Below, piece after piece: positions 10,066-20,447 of a stretch of 23,841 bases of DNA. The first letter of the stretch is position 1; every line of letters begins with the position of its first letter. The notes under the pieces were generated by a model. The model was not told where the DNA came from. It saw only the letters and a list, made by a program, of their open reading frames with translations, and did not search any database. Position numbers and translations under genes: made by a program. The stretch is taken from the NCBI GenBank assembly GCA_000697335.1, contig JNEM01009979.1:1-23841 (forward strand), given 5' to 3'. This DNA is from Conidiobolus incongruus B7586. Its lineage: Eukaryota > Entomophthoromycota > Entomophthoromycetes > Entomophthorales > Conidiobolaceae.

Positions 10066-12096
10066 ATGATCCTATTGACAATTTTGTTATTGAGTGCTGT
10101 TAGGGGTGGTAGGTACCCCATCAAATATCCAGAACCTAATAGCAACAATACGAATCCTTTCACACCCGAATTGATGGTAAATTTAATTCAACTGGGAGCA
10201 CCAAAAGCTAATCCTAAAGGAGATATAATAATTTTTACGAGTCGAGAATATTTTCCATCGGATGGCGTATCCATCACTAGCGTTTTGACGCGTCCTATGA
10301 ATGAAAATACAGTCACTAATCATACCAGCACAATTGGAAAATCTATCAATAATTTATTTTGGTTAGATGACGATACAGTTTTATTTACTGAAGAGACTGC
10401 TATTCTTTCTTATAATATTCGTCAAAAAGAAGCTCCTAAAGTTTGGTATAACAGCACACTTACTATTGACAGTTTCAAGTATGAGCCCCGTGGTAATGCT
10501 TTAGTTTTTGCCAGCAAGGTTGATTTCCCTGATCCCGATAAAAAATTCGATAGTGCTTTAGTTTATGATGAGCTTTTAATGCGTCATTGGGATCATTGGG
10601 TTACGAGGGCTAAGTCTCACCTATTCACTTTGACTATTACGCCATCTGGACAAGCCACAGGAGAGCCAAAAGATCTTCTCAAGGACACACAATTAGAATC
10701 CCCTGTTGAATATACAGGAGGACCCTTTGATTATGACATTTCCCCTGACGGAAAATGGGTCAGTTTTGGAGCAAAAAAACCTGGCCGCGATCAAGCTTGG
10801 GAGACTGAACAAAATATTCACTTGGTTCGCTTCGATGGATCTAGTCCCATCACTCTCTTAACACAGGGCAACGTAGGTGCTGCCACTCGTCCTCTTTTTT
10901 CTCCAGATGGCAAATACTTGACTTGGTTTAGTATGAAGCGTAGAAGATATGAAGCAGATCGCAATGATATTATTTTGTACGATTTAAAAGCTAAATCACA
11001 GAAAGAAATTGCTCATGATTGGGATCGTACACCATCTAGTAATTACTGGTCAACGGATTCTTCTAGTTTGTTATTCATCGCTGATGATGAAGGTAAAGCA
11101 AAATTATATTCTGTAGATATCAAATCTGAGAAGGTTACCAAATACGATACTCCCAACAGCGTTACTTCTATTTCTCAAAGCGATCCTAAGACCTTACTTT
11201 TGACTATCAGTTCATTTGGACATCCCAACGAAATTTTCACTTTGGGAACAGATGGAAATAACCTCAAAAAATTAACTGATGTAAACTCTGAAAAACTCAA
11301 GGGTATTTACCTTGCTGAACCTGAAGAATTCTGGTTCACTGGTGCTTTGGGCGATGATGTCCAAGGTTGGTTAATGAAACCTATTAATTTTGACAAATCA
11401 AAGAAGTACCCGGTTGCCTTAATTATTCATGGAGGGCCCCAATCCAGCTACAAAGATCGCTACTTCCAATACCATAACTTCAATCTACATGCTTCGGCTG
11501 GCCAAGTTGTGGTGAGTATTAATTACCATGCTTCAAAGGGATTTGGCCAAAAGTTTGTTGATAGTATCACGAAAAATTGGGGTAGCTATCCTATTGAAGA
11601 TCATCATAAGGGCTTGGATTATTTGATTTCAAAATATTCATGGATTGATGGAAATCGAGTTTGCACTGCAGGTACTTCTATGGGTGGCTATTATGGTAAC
11701 TGGTTCAATGGCCATACCAAGCGCTTCAAATGTATTATCCAAGGAGATGGTGTATTTGACACCTCACATGAGTACTTTACCACTGATGAATTATGGTTCC
11801 CAGAGTACGATCATGGTGGTACACCATGGGATCCAGAATCTGTATTTGACAAATGGAATCCTTCTAAATTTGTTGCTAACTGGACTACTCCCACTTTAGT
11901 CGTACATGGTAATAAGGATTATCGCCTAGATATATCGGAGGGACTCGCTACATTTACAGCGCTCCAGAGGCAAGGAATCCCCTCTAGATTTTTATACTTC
12001 CCTGACGAAGGTCACGGAGTCTCAAAACCTGCAAATCTGATAAGATTTATGAAGGAAACAGTAGATTGGATAACTAAATGGACATCCAAACATTAG
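10066..12096 (+). CDS. DPP5: secreted dipeptidyl-peptidase V (S9 family), copy 3
   Basis: This encodes a 676-residue paralogue with a signal peptide at about residues 1-14, a beta-propeller to about 420 and an alpha/beta-hydrolase domain. Ser538, Asp618 (Asn-Lys-Asp-Tyr-Arg) and His650 (Asp-Glu-Gly-His) fall at exactly the same residue numbers as in copies 1 and 2. There are no indels against copy 2 over most of the length. The conserved sequence after the nucleophile (Asp-Glu-Leu-Trp-Phe-Pro-Glu-Tyr-Asp, then Pro-Trp-Asp-Pro) is typical of fungal dipeptidyl-peptidase V. It differs from both other copies around residues 265-300, where copies 1 and 2 are nearly identical, so its history there is separate. 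Its last residues, Lys-His, differ from the tails of the other copies. It is the last gene of the array and is followed by spacer and a mariner insertion. Predicted secreted; substrate inferred. Confidence 0.95.
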   Translation: MILLTILLLSAVRGGRYPIKYPEPNSNNTNPFTPELMVNLIQLGAPKANPKGDIIIFTSREYFPSDGVSITSVLTRPMNENTVTNHTSTIGKSINNLFWLDDDTVLFTEETAILSYNIRQKEAPKVWYNSTLTIDSFKYEPRGNALVFASKVDFPDPDKKFDSALVYDELLMRHWDHWVTRAKSHLFTLTITPSGQATGEPKDLLKDTQLESPVEYTGGPFDYDISPDGKWVSFGAKKPGRDQAWETEQNIHLVRFDGSSPITLLTQGNVGAATRPLFSPDGKYLTWFSMKRRRYEADRNDIILYDLKAKSQKEIAHDWDRTPSSNYWSTDSSSLLFIADDEGKAKLYSVDIKSEKVTKYDTPNSVTSISQSDPKTLLLTISSFGHPNEIFTLGTDGNNLKKLTDVNSEKLKGIYLAEPEEFWFTGALGDDVQGWLMKPINFDKSKKYPVALIIHGGPQSSYKDRYFQYHNFNLHASAGQVVVSINYHASKGFGQKFVDSITKNWGSYPIEDHHKGLDYLISKYSWIDGNRVCTAGTSMGGYYGNWFNGHTKRFKCIIQGDGVFDTSHEYFTTDELWFPEYDHGGTPWDPESVFDKWNPSKFVANWTTPTLVVHGNKDYRLDISEGLATFTALQRQGIPSRFLYFPDEGHGVSKPANLIRFMKETVDWITKWTSKH

Positions 12097-12928
12097 TTAT
12101 TCAAAATGATAAATCTGATTTATTTTAATATTAAATAATTTTATTAAAATAATAACATTTACAACCACAGGATAATAATTGAATCAATTGATTTCAAATT
12201 AAAATTTATTTATAATTAACAGTATTGGACATATTTTGTATTGAATAGCAATATAATTCAATATTTATATGTTTTATGATATATCAATTTATTATATTAA
12301 AAACGAACTGAAATTATCAAACCTATATTTAATACCTTTGAAATCAAATCGCCTAGTTTGATCTACAATATATATTTTATCAAGTTTGAATAAGATATTT
12401 ATATAAGAGAATGGAAATATAAAACCGAATGAAATTCTTTAATATATAAAAATATTTCATTGATCTTTTACTTATATCTAATGATACATCAATATGGTTC
12501 TATTTTGAAGATTAAATGTTGACTCAAATATATCCAGCATTGAAATGAATAAAATTGATTATTTTTTATAACATAATTACTACTGACAATCCAGTAAAAT
12601 ATATATACATTTGAATCATTAAACATTATTATCATATATAGGAGATGAAACTTGAATATATACCCAATTTATATCATAATAATTAACACACTGTAGCATC
12701 AATAAAATTTAAACCATATTGTATATAATACAGGTGACACATATTTTATACTAATTCATCAATTTTTTTCTATAATATTTATTAGTTATATCTAATATGA
12801 ATAATATTACCCAGAGAATGATTGTAAAATAATTTACACTAAAATTTGATAAATATAAAATATATTTATAAGTTTTAATTATTTGTACTATTTAAATTTA
12901 CATTTTTAAATATTGTAATTGATAATAT
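12097..12928. other. AT-rich spacer between peptidase copy 3 and the mariner element
   Basis: Dense stops in all frames, and no RNA gene or repeat that I can support. Confidence 0.6.
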
Positions 12929-12930
12929 TA

Positions 12931-12959
12931 GTGCAGAAATTAAGTAATGGCACAATTTT
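12931..12959 (+). repeat. left terminal inverted repeat of the mariner
   Basis: Begins GTGCAGAAATTAAG directly after a TA dinucleotide. It matches the reverse complement of the right end at 23 of 29 positions, with AAATTAAG and AATGGCA shared exactly. Confidence 0.85.
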
Positions 12960-13021
12960 AAAATTAAAATTAAACAAATAAATTAATAAATAATATATAA
13001 AAATTAATGAATAATATAAAA

Positions 13022-14056
13022 TTAATAGCCTCCTTTATTATTAATAACTCTTTTCTATACCTTTAGTAAGCTTCTAATACCTAAAAACCAGTTCTTTTTA
13101 TTAAAGACTGAAATTTGATGTTTCACAAACCAATTTAATTTGTTTGCAGGAATTTTTTTTCCTGTAAGCTGTTTTTTTAATTGTCCAAAACAATTATAAT
13201 CATATGGATTATAATCAAGTGAATATACTGGATGTGGTAACTCCCTCTAATTTTTTTTATATAAAAAATTTTTTACAGCTTTAGCTTTATGTATTTTGCA
13301 ATTATCATACAAAATAATAGGTGTCTTTAATTTATTTTGAGAACACTATTTAGAAATTGTTTTATTTAAAAAAGTAATATATAACTTACTATTAATTAAT
13401 TCTCTTTGAGGTATTAAATAAGAAAACTATATACCATTATAATCCATTACAACAATTAACATTCACTTATATTTAAAGTGTTTATTCATTGGAATTTGTG
13501 GAAGGGATTAATTTAACTTAACCCAACATTTTATTTTATTTTTAGGTAAAGGATTATATAAAAGAATCTAAGATTCATCAATTATAAGTATTTGCTGTAA
13601 AAACCTTTGTTTTTGGTTATACCTTAATAAGTTTAGTTTAGCTATAGCTACTCTAGTTTTCTTTTAGGTTTCTGTTAAATTATAAGGTATCTATTTTACA
13701 TTTTTATTAATTAATCTAAGTTTAAACTTAAGTAAATATAACATGCTTATATAATTAATATTAAATTGCTTTAATAGTTCTCTAGCAGAAATAAAAAGGT
13801 ATTTCTTAATATATTTTTTTACTCTATTAGTAAGTAAAAAAGTAACAGTAGAAATTAGTCTTTTAGATTTTGGCAAATTTTGAATAGTGTCCCTTCTAGC
13901 TTTAAAATCACAAATCTAGTGATATATGGTAGTTTTAGATAAAGCACCATCTTTATAAGCTGTTTGCAAGTTTTAGATGATTTTAGAGGGTTTATGGTTA
14001 AGTTTTAAAGATACAAAAATAAAAGCCTTTTGATAGTCACAATTTAGTTTAAGCAT
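13022..14056 (-). pseudogene. mariner transposase, inactivated by in-frame stops
   Basis: Reading from the ATG at 14056 to the TAA at 13022 gives 345 codons in one frame, the usual length of a mariner transposase. Recognisable parts are an N-terminal helix-turn-helix region and the catalytic triad of the DDE fold: Asp160 (Ile-Ile-Asp-Glu-Ser), Asp251 (Tyr-Asp-Asn-Cys) and Asp286 (Asn-Pro-Tyr-Asp-Tyr). The last two are separated by 34 residues, which defines the DD34D mariner class. The tail Val-x-Asn-Lys-Gly-Gly-Tyr also fits. There are 11 internal stops (7 TAG, 3 TAA, 1 TGA) and no net frameshift. Several stops occupy positions where the family has Trp (after Asp-Glu-Ser, in the Lys-x-Ile-Pro motif, near the C terminus) or Gln. 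Decay has therefore been by substitution, not by indels. Confidence 0.9.
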
Positions 14057-14212
14057 GATTAAATTTAAGTGTAAATTTTAAAATCAAAATATTTTAATAA
14101 AAAAATAATTAAAATTGAATATATATATTTAGTTTGAAAATATTTATTTTCCTATATATTTTATATATATAATCTTTCAAAACATATAATATGTTTGAAA
14201 GATCAGAAATTA

Positions 14213-14241
14213 AAAAATTTGCCATTTCTTAATTTCCATAC
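14213..14241 (-). repeat. right terminal inverted repeat of the mariner
   Basis: The reverse complement begins GTATGGAAATTAAG just inside a TA dinucleotide at 14242-14243, and pairs with the left repeat at 23 of 29 positions. Confidence 0.85.
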
Positions 14242-14243
14242 TA

Positions 14244-15692
14244 ATATTATAGATAATAGTATATTTAAATCATGTACTATTTTATATATCTTTATTGAAT
14301 AATTTAATATTAAATTTTAGGGTTCAAATTAAAAATTTTATGATTTTAATATATTGGTAAACCTATTTTATTATTGGGAATAACAAATTATGAAATATTT
14401 AATTATAATATACATTAAAAGAGTGTATGTTAATCATATTCAAAGTGTACAATAGGTTTTCTTAATATTATATTTTTTGAACACTAAAATATATTATACT
14501 ATTAATATTAATAATGAAAATATAATTCAAATTGATTTTATATTTGATATTGCATTTGAAAACCACAAAATCATAAAATTTATAACATTTGATTTATATT
14601 ATTGTATTAAATTGATGACTATCAAAAGAAAAATTCAAAATTTTGAATAGTTTATAAAAAGATCAGATATTAAAAATCTAAATTAAAAAATTTAATATAA
14701 TTTTTATTGATAATCAAAATTGAAATGTACAATTTTATATTAAGATGATAAACTTTAAGTATAATAATATAAACTCATATTTTTACAATAACTTTCTAAA
14801 ATAATCAATATGGATAAAAAAGATGTGAATATTATTAAATTAATAGTATTATCATTACTAAAATTTCTAAAAAATGAATTTTAATTTTTATTATATCAAA
14901 TGAATATATTTGGAATTGAATTTCAATTTATAGTTTTTTGGTATTGTTTATTTTAAGGTTAATCTAAAATATTTTAATAATATTGCATATAAAACATTTT
15001 CCTATTGGTAAAAGGCTATTATTTTAAATATTATATACAAACTTAATTATTACTAAATACAATATATGTATATATCATTTGATTAAATTAATTTTTTCAT
15101 GTAGTATTTGTATTGATTATATTAATCTTATTCTCAATAAAATAATATATTGTGTGCAATATATTAAGATATTCCCTTTTTAAAAGTGTGAGTCTTAAGT
15201 ATTTTAATGAATTAGTGTGTCTTTCCTAGTCTATATTATTATACTACACATATGTTTATCTTTCGCAAAAGACCTAATAAATTTGTCATCTGAAAAGTTA
15301 ATATCATTAAATAAATTTTCAGATTTTTTAAATCAATCCCATAATTATAATCGATGGATAGAAAAGGGTTGAAATTAATTGGATTGATTTGAGTGTTAAA
15401 AATTTAAACTAAGCATTAATTCCCTTTTAAGTTTATGCTAACTTTACAAAAGAGTATATATCTAGTTTCAAAAAATTTAGTAAAAATTCAATATAATTTT
15501 AAAATTTTTTATTTAATTAAAGTTATTTTTAATATTTTATCTTTAATTCGAAATTTTAAACTTTTATCTTTTTCATTATGAAACGTCAAAAAAGTAAAAA
15601 TTAACTTTGTATTTTTTATAATACCTAGTTGTATTTATTTATTTTATTATATAGCATCTAATAAAGTCACAACAGACCAACTTTATGGAATA
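14244..15692. other. AT-rich spacer upstream of the Trf4-like gene
   Basis: No coding remnant or RNA gene seen. The last 40 bases contain a TTATATAG word about 40 bases before the start codon, a possible core promoter element. Confidence 0.55.
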
Positions 15693-17018
15693 ATGACTGA
15701 AGATAACGAAGAAGATAATAGCGTTATTGTAATAAGCTCTGAATCGGAAGAAGAAACCAAAATTCCTAAAAATGGACCAGCTAGAAAGGCTGCTAGAACT
15801 CAAAATACTTCTGTTGCGAGTAATTTCGAAGAAGAAGATTTTATCGCTTTTCCAAAATCCGACAACGAGGACAAAGATGATAATGACGATTCTAAAAGAA
15901 AAATTAGATTGCAAAAGGTTCATGACTGGGGTACTCCTTGGTTTGACCATGTTAAACAAGCGAGATGCCGTAACCATGTGGAAATGCTAAATCAAGAAAT
16001 GTCCGATTTGATTAAATTCTTATCACCTACCGAAGAAGAGCACTGCTTACGCCAATGGACAATTAATCAAATTTCTGAATGCCTCGCTAAAGAGATCCCA
16101 GGTACTCGTGTTGATGTATATGGTAGTTTTAACACCAAGCTTTACTTACCAACCAGTGATTTGGATTTGGTTGTTTTCATTCCTGAAGACGAGTTCAATG
16201 TGAATAACTCTACGTTTTGGTTAAATAAAATTGCTCTTCATCTCAAAGAAGCTAAATTGGCTCAAGATGTTGAAGTTGTGCCAAGTGCTAAGGTCCCAAT
16301 TGTCAAGTTTAAGGTTCCTAAAGTCGAATATAAGGTTGATATTTCTCTCAACTCTGATAATGGTCCAGAAGCTGCCCAGGTTTGCATAAACTTCATCAAA
16401 CAGTATCCAGGTGCTCAGCAATTATCTCTCCTCGTCAAGCACTTCTTATACCAAAGGAATATGAACGAAGTCTTCACTGGTGGATTGGGATCCTATGCTG
16501 TGCTTTTAATGGTTATTAGCTTCCTTCAGCATCATGAACTTGTACGCACTAATCAAATTGATCCTTTGAAGAATTTAGGTGTTTTATTTTTCGAATTTTT
16601 AGATTTTTATGGCAATAAGTTCAACAACACCGAAGTTGCCATTTCAACCTTAAATGGAGGCTCATATATGCCATCTATTCCAGATCCCAAAAGAAGGAGA
16701 AATCCCGATTTAACTGTCTGGGATCCTCTTAATCCCGACAATAATGTTACTGGGGGTTCTTTTGGATATACTCGCATTAAATTGGCTTTCGCAGCAACCT
16801 TAAGAGCACTAACCCTTAGCTTATGCTTAGTTAAAGTAAATTACGATTTTAACGAAGAACGTGGCCGCCCTAAACGACCCATTCCAATATTGAAAAACCT
16901 TGTAGAAATCACTGATAAGGATATCGAACATAGAAATATGATCAAAAACTTGTTCTACAAAATGAAACTTAAAAAGAACGATCTTTTGAATGCAAAAAAC
17001 AGCATTGGATTTCGTTAA
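15693..17018 (+). CDS. TRF4: Trf4-type non-canonical poly(A) polymerase
   Basis: This encodes a 441-residue nucleotidyltransferase of the Trf4/Trf5 (PAPD5/7) group. In fungi these add short oligo(A) tails to aberrant nuclear RNAs as the catalytic part of the TRAMP complex, which feeds the exosome. The polymerase-beta motif Gly144-Ser145 is followed by Asp156-x-Asp158, and the third metal ligand is Asp216 (Lys-Val-Asp-Ile-Ser). The PAP-associated domain has Gly-Gly-Leu-Gly-Ser-Tyr at 263-268, the Phe-Phe-Glu-Phe...Tyr-Gly block at about 299-307, and the Asn-Asn-Val...Gly-Ser-Phe nucleotide-recognition loop at about 350-357. The N terminus is acidic and low-complexity, with a Val-Ile-Val-Ile-Ser-Ser stretch before Glu/Asp at 11-21 that looks like a SUMO-interacting motif. 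The C terminus is Lys-rich. It is intronless and shorter than yeast Trf4. Start chosen as the first ATG in frame. Confidence 0.93.
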   Translation: MTEDNEEDNSVIVISSESEEETKIPKNGPARKAARTQNTSVASNFEEEDFIAFPKSDNEDKDDNDDSKRKIRLQKVHDWGTPWFDHVKQARCRNHVEMLNQEMSDLIKFLSPTEEEHCLRQWTINQISECLAKEIPGTRVDVYGSFNTKLYLPTSDLDLVVFIPEDEFNVNNSTFWLNKIALHLKEAKLAQDVEVVPSAKVPIVKFKVPKVEYKVDISLNSDNGPEAAQVCINFIKQYPGAQQLSLLVKHFLYQRNMNEVFTGGLGSYAVLLMVISFLQHHELVRTNQIDPLKNLGVLFFEFLDFYGNKFNNTEVAISTLNGGSYMPSIPDPKRRRNPDLTVWDPLNPDNNVTGGSFGYTRIKLAFAATLRALTLSLCLVKVNYDFNEERGRPKRPIPILKNLVEITDKDIEHRNMIKNLFYKMKLKKNDLLNAKNSIGFR

Positions 17019-18222
17019 AATTACGCTTTAAAACATTTAAAACTTTAGCAAGTTTCCAATATTATTCATTTTAACTCACTGTTGTATTTCAAAATTAATC
17101 ATCTCTTCCAGTTTGATAGCTAAACCAATATTATTTCTATTTTAAGCTGGCTTTGTCAGTATATAATTGAAGGATACTCTTTGTTCTCTTTATTTTATTA
17201 GATTTTATCCAAATCCCATATCATTCATTGATTCAATTATTTAAACCCAACAGTGATAAAGATAGAGAAGGAGTTTTTTTTTCTTTTGAATATTCTGCTA
17301 CGACGCCTCAACAGTAAGTTTTCAAACCTACAGTCCCGATACGTTAAAGAGCAGGATTAATAAATAATTTACTAAATCATATTTTGAGTACTTTTCTAAC
17401 TACGATCTTTATTTATAAAACTTAATATAAAACACAACACTCACGATTAATAGGTAACCTATTTATCAAATTAGGCTTTTTTCATTTAGCCCAAGCATTT
17501 AAATTTTAAATATTGCTATTAATATATTAATATGAATAATATTTAGCGAAGCATACCTAACTATATTACTTCCAATGCTTGCCAAAAGAATCACTGTTAG
17601 ATAAGATGAAATTTCCATAATTTTATTAGTAGGATTATTAAGATTATTGGAATGTATTTATTAATAAATCCATTATATTGGCTATCTACATTTATTTTTA
17701 TATAAAAATATATGTGAAATCGAAGTCTAACAGTCAATGCATACTGAAAAATTTTAATATTGGTTTATTTGGATTATATCAAAATCAAATATATTTGAAG
17801 ACTAAACTGAGTATAAAAAATTACTATATAATATATTCTTTAGTTTATTCAATATGCACAATATATTAAATATTTTTTAGTTATTGTAAATGTTTATTGA
17901 ATTTAATATAATTTTTTTTGTATTTAAGCTTATAAAATAATATTTTTATAATTTATTATTAATTTTTATTTGGTCATAAAAATTATTAAGTCAATTATTC
18001 AATTCGATAATTAAATAATATGTAATCGATAATTATAATATTCTTCAATTGTGATAAAATAAAAATAGAAAAAAATTTTAGGATATTCAAGGATAAAAAA
18101 TATATATATAATGTGAAATAAATGATAAAAAATATTTACTTACAAATAGAAATAAAAAAATAATAGTACTCGATGAATAGCCATTCTAAACGAGTCATTA
18201 GTTGAGGTAATAATATATAGGC
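17019..18222. other. spacer between the convergent Trf4-like and PMP3 genes
   Basis: Contains the 3' ends of both genes. A 64-nt stem-closed element lies at 17293-17356. A minus-strand frame of 39 codons at 17499-17618 begins like a signal peptide, followed by possible splice sites, but I could not build a convincing gene. A 63-codon plus-strand frame at 17678-17869 is simply Ile/Tyr/Lys-rich AT sequence and is not called. Confidence 0.5.
17293..17356. other. possible stem-loop element of unknown role
   Basis: TTCTGCT (17293-17299) can pair with AGCAGGA (17350-17356) over 7 bp with one G-U. Inside it, GTAAGTTT and AAACCTAC (about 17313-17330) form a second stem with one mismatch. It is less AT-rich than its surroundings. 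It does not fit a tRNA because a D arm and a T stem next to the acceptor are absent. Confidence 0.25.
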
Positions 18223-18476
18223 TTAGTTGACACCAGTATAGTCGCGATATTTGTTAATAACGTACCAACCATGAATAATACCTAAATAGTATTGTTAATT
18301 GGTTGAATTAAAAGATATCAACAATTGTAACTACCTGGGAGGTAACCCAAAATTGTAAGACCCAAATTAATCCAAAAATCGGCATATATTCCTCTCTTAA
18401 AAAAGACAGCCAATGGAGGGATAAAGAAAGCTAAGATAATTAATAGAATATCGCGATCGCTATATTGTACAGACAT
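18223..18476 (-). CDS. PMP3: PMP3/UPF0057 plasma-membrane proteolipid, two exons
   Basis: A 66-residue protein is obtained by joining exon 1 (18476-18335) and exon 2 (18281-18223) on the minus strand. It matches the PMP3/RCI2 family: a very short N terminus, Ile-Pro-Pro-Leu-Ala-Val-Phe at about 19-25, Ala-Asp-Phe-Trp-Ile-Asn at 32-37, and the family signature Leu-Gly-Tyr-Leu-Pro-Gly-Ile-Ile-His at 43-51. Two hydrophobic membrane segments cover about 9-27 and 34-56. In yeast the family controls plasma-membrane potential and salt tolerance. The exon boundary splits the Gly48 codon after its first base, and the join keeps the signature intact across the intron, which strongly supports the model. 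A TATA box lies about 80 bases upstream. Its 3' end faces that of the Trf4-like gene. Confidence 0.93.
18282..18334 (-). other. 53-nt spliceosomal intron of PMP3
   Basis: Donor GTAGTT and acceptor TTTAG, phase 1. It is the only intron that can be demonstrated in the window, and shows that short GT-AG introns are used here while the larger genes are intronless. Confidence 0.88.
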
Positions 18477-18555
18477 ATTTAAACTTTTATTATAATTATT
18501 AATTCAATTAATTTTTATTTTAATAAAAATACTTTAAATTTAATTACCTAGTCAC

Positions 18556-18563
18556 TATTTATA
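18556..18563 (-). promoter_or_regulatory. TATA box of PMP3
   Basis: TATAAATA on the minus strand, about 80 bases before the start codon. CCAAT-like words also occur further upstream (about 18610-18665) on both strands. Confidence 0.45.
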
Positions 18564-20447
18564 ATCAGTTTAAGACTTCACAATTACTCTTTTTAGATGC
18601 GAGTGTTTTGGCCAATCATTTTATATTTCCTTTAGTTCAGTATCCTTTCTTGGCTATTGGATTGAAAGCTGAATTTGATGATCTAAGATTTAGCTTAACG
18701 ATTAACAATAATTTTTCACCAATTTTTTACTAATTTTCATACCAATGTCCAATCATTACGAATAAAATTAGTAACTTATTAAATTTTTATTGGTAAAATA
18801 TGGTTCTGATAATAATTGAATAGAATTACACCTTATGATATCATAATAGTTGTGATTTTTTGTGAATTTTTCCAACTTTTAATTTATATATTTTGTCTTA
18901 GACTAGTATGTAATATTACCAATATTTAAATATATTTAAAATTAAATATGATATTATTAAAAATTATTTTCAAAATAAAATATTAATTTAATTTGTAACT
19001 GAATAGTAACATTTGAATGATCATTAATTTAATATCATATTTTCAAAAGAATCTAATTTTTTAATCATTGATAGTCTAAAATATTTCATCAGCTTTCATT
19101 ATGACTTATTACTGTTACGGGTATTCGACAAAAATATATAGTATTAAACAAATTTTAATATAGAATTTGAAGTACTTGTATAATTATTTATAATCTATCA
19201 ATTCAATTTTTAATCACAAGTCACAATTTGGACACAAAAATCTTTTTATCAAATTTATTTGATCTATAATTAATTATTGATACTTATGATATCATTCTTA
19301 GTCATATTAGCTTGATATATATATAATATCAATTAAATAATCTAATTACTCAAATAATAAATCTTTTGATAGAACTAAAATTATTATTGTAAATTATATT
19401 TTTAAACTTAAATTGAAAAAGATAATAGAGTAGGATGATGAATATTAAATTGAAATGAAATTTTATTAGATATTTAATTGAATAGCATCAGTTTAATTTA
19501 AAAAAATAAATAATCTTTTATTATGAAATACAGACTAATTTTAATTTATATCCTTGTCTAATTTTGAAATGAAACACGGAATCATTTTTGAATTTTTGAA
19601 TAGAATATCAATTTGATTAATAATTATTATTGAATCTGTGAATATCAAGGTGATGAGTGTTCTTATTAAAAGGTGCCATATAATAAGGATAGCAAATAAT
19701 TTAGTTAACTGAAAATCCTCGTTATAAAAGAAGGAAGGAAATTGTTGAAAAAAAGGAGTCTTTCTGTGGTTTATAAATTACTTTAATTGACATTTAATTA
19801 AACCTTTATTTTTACCAATAAAAAATGACTTCTTGTGATGCAAATGCTAGTATCAATTTTCACCATTCTGAAACCTTTTGAACTGTAAATTGTGGAAGTT
19901 TACAATAATTATTATGGTAAAAAATTCATTGTGAAATTAATATTAATTGCTAATATTTTTTTCTTGTATATTTATATTTAATTCTCTATTTTTACAGCTA
20001 TAATCAATTTAGAATACAATTATATTGAATTATTTCATAATAATTTCACAATTAGATCTATTAACAAGCTTTATGTAAATTTAATAAAAATAATTTAGCC
20101 TATACTATCAAGATAATATTGGAATTATATAGATTATAGAATAATAATCCTAACTAGAATATTTCATTATTTATTTAAATTTCAAATTGTTATTATTGAA
20201 AAATATTAAATTATAATTTATATTAGTTTTATTAATATTTTACAAATTATTTATATTTTAATATGTAATATATTTTGAAGAAATATCAGTTTTAATCTTT
20301 TTTTCGCTATATATATTTTTTGTAAATTCAAATTAATAATAACATAATATTAAAGCAATTTTTATCATTATTGAAAATTATTATTATTATTTCAAATATA
20401 TTATAATGTAAATTAAGTTTGGAAATTGCATTATTTTGATTATAATA
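18564..20447. other. AT-rich spacer upstream of PMP3
   Basis: No gene recognised. A slightly less AT-rich patch at about 19640-19900 has a TATAAAAG word at 19723-19730 and a 18-codon frame at 19825-19881. It has no family resemblance, and nothing shows that it is expressed. Confidence 0.5.

Larger units (their letters stand above)
12931..14241 (-). mobile_element. full-length but dead mariner (Tc1/mariner, DD34D) element
   Basis: A 1311-bp class II element in reverse orientation. Imperfect terminal inverted repeats of about 29 bp (12931-12959 and 14213-14241, 23 of 29 matching) are each flanked outside by a TA dinucleotide (12929-12930 and 14242-14243), the standard target duplication. One transposase frame fills 14056 to 13022 on the minus strand, leaving about 185 bp on its 5' side and 91 bp on its 3' side, typical mariner proportions. 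The element is complete in structure, but its transposase is inactivated by stop codons. It sits downstream of the peptidase array in non-coding DNA, so it interrupts no gene. Confidence 0.9.

Noticed and set aside
13022-14056. A variant genetic code (UAA/UAG read as Gln) that would make the transposase intact
   Set aside because: Several of the TAGs fall at family Trp positions, one stop is TGA, and the other genes in the window use TAA as a normal stop. Decay by transition mutations explains the pattern better.
17499-17618. Minus-strand 39-codon frame with a signal-peptide-like start and possible splice sites
   Set aside because: No downstream exon with sensible coding could be joined. Ile/Leu-rich short frames are common in AT-rich DNA.
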